From Hericium rajendrae (lineage: Eukaryota > Basidiomycota > Agaricomycetes > Russulales > Hericiaceae), in NCBI GenBank assembly GCA_033439255.1, contig CM065890.1, positions 1,736,001 to 1,800,000 of the forward strand: 64,000 nt of DNA, given 5' to 3'. The notes under the pieces were generated by a model. That model was not told the origin of the DNA. It worked only from the letters and a program-made list of their open reading frames with translations, and did not search any database. Below, one piece after another: positions 60,089 to 64,000 of this stretch. Each line of letters begins with the position of its first letter. Within the stretch, counting starts at the first letter, position 1. Position numbers and translations under genes: made by a program.

Positions 60089-60657
60089 GACGATCTGTGT
60101 TCGTAAACGGAGCTTGGAAAACTGAGGGCGGGGATGTCGAAAGCAGATCGCACGAAATCGCAGGAGATCGATGTGGTCGCGAGGTGTGTCGAGGGAGCAA
60201 CATCATGACGGAATCCAAGGTGGAACGAGCAGCTACTGTCAATATCACGGCTTCCACGACGACGGTGAAGAAATCACATACACTCTAGACAGAAAGGATT
60301 GAGGCAGACGACGGCGAGGAGGTGATGGTATGGGGTCAAGCAGCGGACTGACCGATTGGCGTTATTTGCGCCTTTTGTCAGCAATTCGGTCACACTTCGT
60401 CACAGCTACAGCTTTCCTCTGACAAAAGAACACTTCATCGGCATATCTTCTTAGCAATCGCAACACAATCGGCGTGTCTGACAATTATGTTTCATACTTG
60501 AGGTGCAGACTCATTGTAGGATCTCTTGCCTGTAAAGCTGATCGCGGTAGATCTACCATTGGAGCTTTGGTAACGTATTATGTAGTTGTCGCTGCTTCAA
60601 GACGTTGCTAGAAGGAAACATTCCTCGTCATCTACTCCAGGACCTGGACGTAATTTT
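60089..60657. other. Promoter-side region of UBC4
   Basis: No gene recognised between the UBC4 start and the stop of the small gene on the same strand upstream. Confidence 0.5.
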
Positions 60658-61195
60658 TTAACGGATCATGATACTCAGGCGTTCCCTGTCGACGAAAAAT
60701 GATGCAAAGTGAGAAGGAAAATTTCTTCCATTTGTGCACAAACCGGCATGGATTCTCATCTGCATCAACGAGGCGTATGCCGATGCGGGCGCCCATCTGT
60801 CCGAGGGTCATGGTAACCCAAGTAGAATGGTCAAAGGGTACTTATCCTAGATCATCACGATAGGGAATCAGATAAACTTGACGGACGGCACAAAACCTCG
60901 AGGACGGAGCATGCGTTGATAGAAAGGGAAGGGTCCGAGAAAGAATGGAGGGTCAAGCACTTCAGGAGTACTCTGCAGATCTTTTTCAACCGAGTAAAAC
61001 GTCTTTGTTGCTCCGTCGGACATTGGCAGGGAACCGGTCTAGGCGGATGAAGTGAATAGTGATGTGATTTAGAACAAAGAATGGAAGAACGCTGGACTTC
61101 ATTTCCGCCCCTAAGTCCGCTGTCGTTCAAGGAGCGACAGGAAAATCATACACATACCTATGCACGACAAAGCTGTTGGTATGCGGATCAGCCAT
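60658..61195 (-). CDS. Small unrecognised protein (about 93 residues)
   Basis: Exons 61166-61195, 60897-61038, 60744-60840 and 60658-60685 join in phase to MADPHTNSFV, TGSLPMSDGATKTFYSVEKD with a Pro/Phe-rich stretch (DPPFFLGPFPFYQRM), VPFDHSTWVTMTLGQMGARI, GIRLVDADENPCR and ERLSIMIR. The three downstream exons share coding-like sequence and phase, which is hard to get by chance. The first exon and its 127-nt intron are less sure. I know no family. It would escape an ORF search because every exon is short. Confidence 0.45.
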
Positions 61196-62395
61196 GATTG
61201 TCGGACTGATTGTCTCTAGGCTTCAAGAGTCTCATCAGGAAGATGAAGGAGAATCAGGAGACGGTAGAGGGGGTCAAGTAAATACTCCAAATTTCGGACC
61301 AACCTGTGCGGCAGATATGGATTGTCCCGCTGGTACGGATCTTCGTCCGGAAGATCCTGGACCTGCAGCGACAAGATTAAAGTTATACAGCATGCACGAA
61401 TATCAGCTTCGACGGAAATAGGAGGAAAAAATCCTGATCGCTCCTGATGACCGTTTGAATAGTGTCATAATCTCAGCATCAACGCGCAGAAGTCGAGACG
61501 GACGGGTACTTACGGCCTGTCGACTCGAGGAGCCGATAGATGGATGTTCAATCGACAAATCAGAGGATAGCATGGCTCTCGCGGCTAACGACCAAAAAAC
61601 CGGCTCAACTCTGCACAATGACTGAAGGCCAATCAGCCGTCGTGGCCGATAACAGCTGCTGATTTGACATGCATAAATGCATATGACAAGCGTAAATAAA
61701 GCAGCGCAGAGCCGTCAATGCAATGAAGAATAATATTGCATATAACAATTGTGTCTGACAACCGAGATTCCCGAAAACATGTAGGAGATATATTTCGATA
61801 GTTAGGGACAACGTCACCGTCATTATGCAGAGTCCCTTGATATTAGCTGGGGTGGCATTGAACAGGATTAAAGTTACATGCTTGTCTGCACGGCATATAA
61901 CGGAGCTTTCTGGGGGCTGTTTTGAGAGCAAGGGGTCTGCTGCTGAGCACCGCACACAGCGCTCAGATACGCGTCCGCCGATGAATGAATGGAGGCTGGA
62001 CGAGTTACCGGATTTAGGTTATTAGATAGCGATGGCTTCTGGATCTAACAAGCGCAAACAATCCGTTCGGCAAAAGCCATCACTCCGAGGTTTCGTCGTA
62101 GAGTAACCTCAACAACATTCCAGGACTCAGCTGAGCTGCCAGAGGATTGACAAAGTGTGAGTACATTCGTCAACTGTCTCAATGACATATTGATGAATGA
62201 GTATTCATTTTATCGTAATTTCGGTCCACCAGAAACGCGATTCACATCTGGTTGGTCATACGTGATCTACATCGTTTTCTCAGGTTCTGTAGATCATCGT
62301 TGATTCAGATCTATCGCCTCTGCAAGGTTGTCATCGCTTTCAACACAAAAAATACAGCTTTTCGTCATACAGCTTCTCAACGTACAGGTCAATCA
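61196..62395. other. Divergent intergenic region
   Basis: Lies between two divergent genes; a 81-codon frame at 61176-61421 has no recognisable content. Likely holds the Cue3 promoter; the last 150 bp before the ATG are pyrimidine-rich. Confidence 0.4.
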
Positions 62396-64000
62396 ATGGC
62401 GATTGCACCCTTACCGCTGTATCCGTCATCGAGAGCGAGAGCGGCCCTTCAGCCATCTCAGCTCGCCGCTCTTCATCAGAAAATAGCCCTTGCACTGCAA
62501 GAAACGCTCGAATTACCTACAGAGAAGCGCGACACCGCTCGAAGTGCTGCATTTGTTTCTTCTTACGTTCGTGATACGGCTCAAGAACTGCTCCAGTCCC
62601 TGATATGGGACTCGGGATCCACAGACAAGCCCAGAAAATTGAGCGGGGATATCAAAAACATCCGAAACCGTGTACTTCTACTTGCTGAGCGTCTTGCTCC
62701 GTCAGGATCGTTTGATCTATCGGCTCTTTTTGACTTGACTGTGGTGTACTCCAAACAACCGAAACGCCTTCGTGGCCTCCTTACAGCAGCCTATCAATCA
62801 TTCCCTGAACCACGACCCGACCTCTCGACGTCTGCCGTCCCTGCGTTTGCCTCAGTTCTGAGTCAGACATCGGACATCGGACTGTACGGCTTGCGCAAGT
62901 CTGCACACACTCTCCTCTGCTTCTTACGCGCGTCCCCACCTGAGTTCATCCGGGCCTTCGCTCAGAGCAAGAGCTTCCTCTTGGTGCTTGCTCATGCATA
63001 CGATGGGGCCTCGCTGCCATCGCGCAATCGTACGGTGGAATGCACCTTCCGTCAGATGGACCGCAGCGCGCGCTGGATGACTGGGAGCGCATTCTTCTCG
63101 AGACGAAGGTCGCCCTCCTCGACACATTCCACATTCTGTTCAAGACCTTGCTCGCCGATCTTACACGCGCAACGGGAACGGACCTCGCGACCGAATCGGA
63201 GAGGGCGTTTGAAATCGTCTTCGCACTACTGGAGCTGCCATCCGTCTCCCCATCTACAGGCTCTACGACACCCACACCTTTCCTCAATCGAGCGCTCATC
63301 GTGGATTACCAGCATGCCTACGATCTCTCTCGGTTGCTCGAGAGCACCCTCACCCAGGCAGCCTCTGACGACGCCCGACTCGAGTTCATCACCTGCTCGC
63401 TACGCGCCCTCGACAACGACACCCCCTCCTCCACCCCATCCCACACGACAAACCCCGGCGCCCTGACATTCCTGCTCGGCTCCGGTCTCCCTCCGACAGC
63501 CGGCACCCGCGCGCAGCAGCCCCCACCCGCCCGACCGCCACCCGCGTCGCCCGAGCGTCAAGACGACGGCGGCGTGGACCTGCGCGTCTCGGAGGTGCTC
63601 GCCGATCCTGCCGGACTACCCGCCGGCGTACGTGCGCGCGCTCCTCCAGCGCCCCGCGTACAGCACCGCCGAGCGCGTGATCGAGGCGCTGCTCGAGGGC
63701 ACCGCGCCGTCGCCCGAGGCCGTCGAGCGCGATGCGCGGGCTGTGCCGCCCCCGGATGAATTTGAATTTACGAGGGGCCGGGAGAACGTGTTCGATGGGC
63801 AGAAGTTGGACCTCGCCCGGGTGCACAAGGGGAAGAAACGGTGAGCGGCTAGTGCGCATCGCTACAGTAGCTTGGTTGACTAATGCGTTGTGTGTGCAGG
63901 GACGACGCGACGACGGTGCTCCGCGACCGTAGTTTCATCGATCAGATGAAGGCTGAGATTCTGCGCCGGGCCGAGGCTGTCAGCGACGAGGAGGATGAGG
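62396..64000 (+). CDS. CUE3: CUE-domain protein, Cue3/ASCC2 ortholog (partial, runs off the window)
   Basis: Begins MAIAPLPLYPSSRARAALQP. Cue3 (Rqt3) and human ASCC2 belong to the complex that splits stalled ribosomes marked by ubiquitin (RQT/ASC-1). Seen: a helical N-terminal half (SGSFDLSALFDLTVVY, YGLRKSAHTLLCFL), then LDDWERILLETKVALLDTFH; near 63560-63700 the CUE ubiquitin-binding domain (LPDYPPAYVRALLQRP, then AERVIEALLEGTAP); then RGRENVFDGQKLDLARVHKG, the hallmark that follows CUE in ASCC2. First intron 63841-63899, second exon continues past 64000. Two runs break the frame: GGGG at 63005-63008 (one short, HAYDGG-LAAIAQ) and CC at 63607-63608 (one long, EVLAD-LPDYPP). Confidence 0.8.

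Overview
The window looks like nuclear DNA of a mushroom-forming basidiomycete (Agaricomycetes). Genes are split by many introns of about 45-60 nt with GT..AG ends and CTRAY-like branch points, several families are ones I know only from Agaricomycetes, and housekeeping genes have basidiomycete-type sequences. I worked by eye only, so family names rest on recognised motifs, not on searches.

Left part (1-34 kb) is accessory and gene-poor. It opens with the tail of a PIF1/Helitron-type helicase. It then holds three TA-flanked inverted-repeat elements of one family, a 570-bp inverted-repeat element with one of them nested inside, two tRNA-related SINE-like pieces, short tandem repeats and decayed gene pieces. 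Between these lie lineage-specific genes: an F-box protein, a small WWY-motif protein, several small proteins on the minus strand (11.2-17.7 kb), an 'RGDFVD' protein and a multipass membrane protein (20.4-22.5 kb). At 25.0-27.0 kb there is an apparently intact TET/JBP-type 2-oxoglutarate/Fe(II) dioxygenase, the class that oxidises 5-methylcytosine. Directly behind it (27.5-34.0 kb) is a head-to-tail array of at least five copies of an unnamed small two-domain protein. A sixth relative lies at 16.3-17.7 kb. This array is the best candidate here for something undescribed.

Right part (35-64 kb) is dense and conserved: an MFSD5-type molybdate-anion transporter, a membrane-anchored WD40 protein, an auxin-efflux-carrier-type transporter, protein-L-isoaspartate methyltransferase, a WW-like membrane protein, a second WD40 protein, the Y-complex nucleoporin Nup96/Nup145C, a DUF6593 protein, the ubiquitin-conjugating enzyme Ubc4, a small unknown gene and the start of Cue3/ASCC2. 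These act in separate pathways (transport, protein repair, ubiquitination, nuclear pore, ribosome quality control); I see no shared operon-like role.

A recurring oddity is that at least ten single-base length changes, nearly all in short homopolymer runs, break the reading frames of otherwise well-conserved genes. This looks like assembly error rather than decay and matters for anyone using the gene models.
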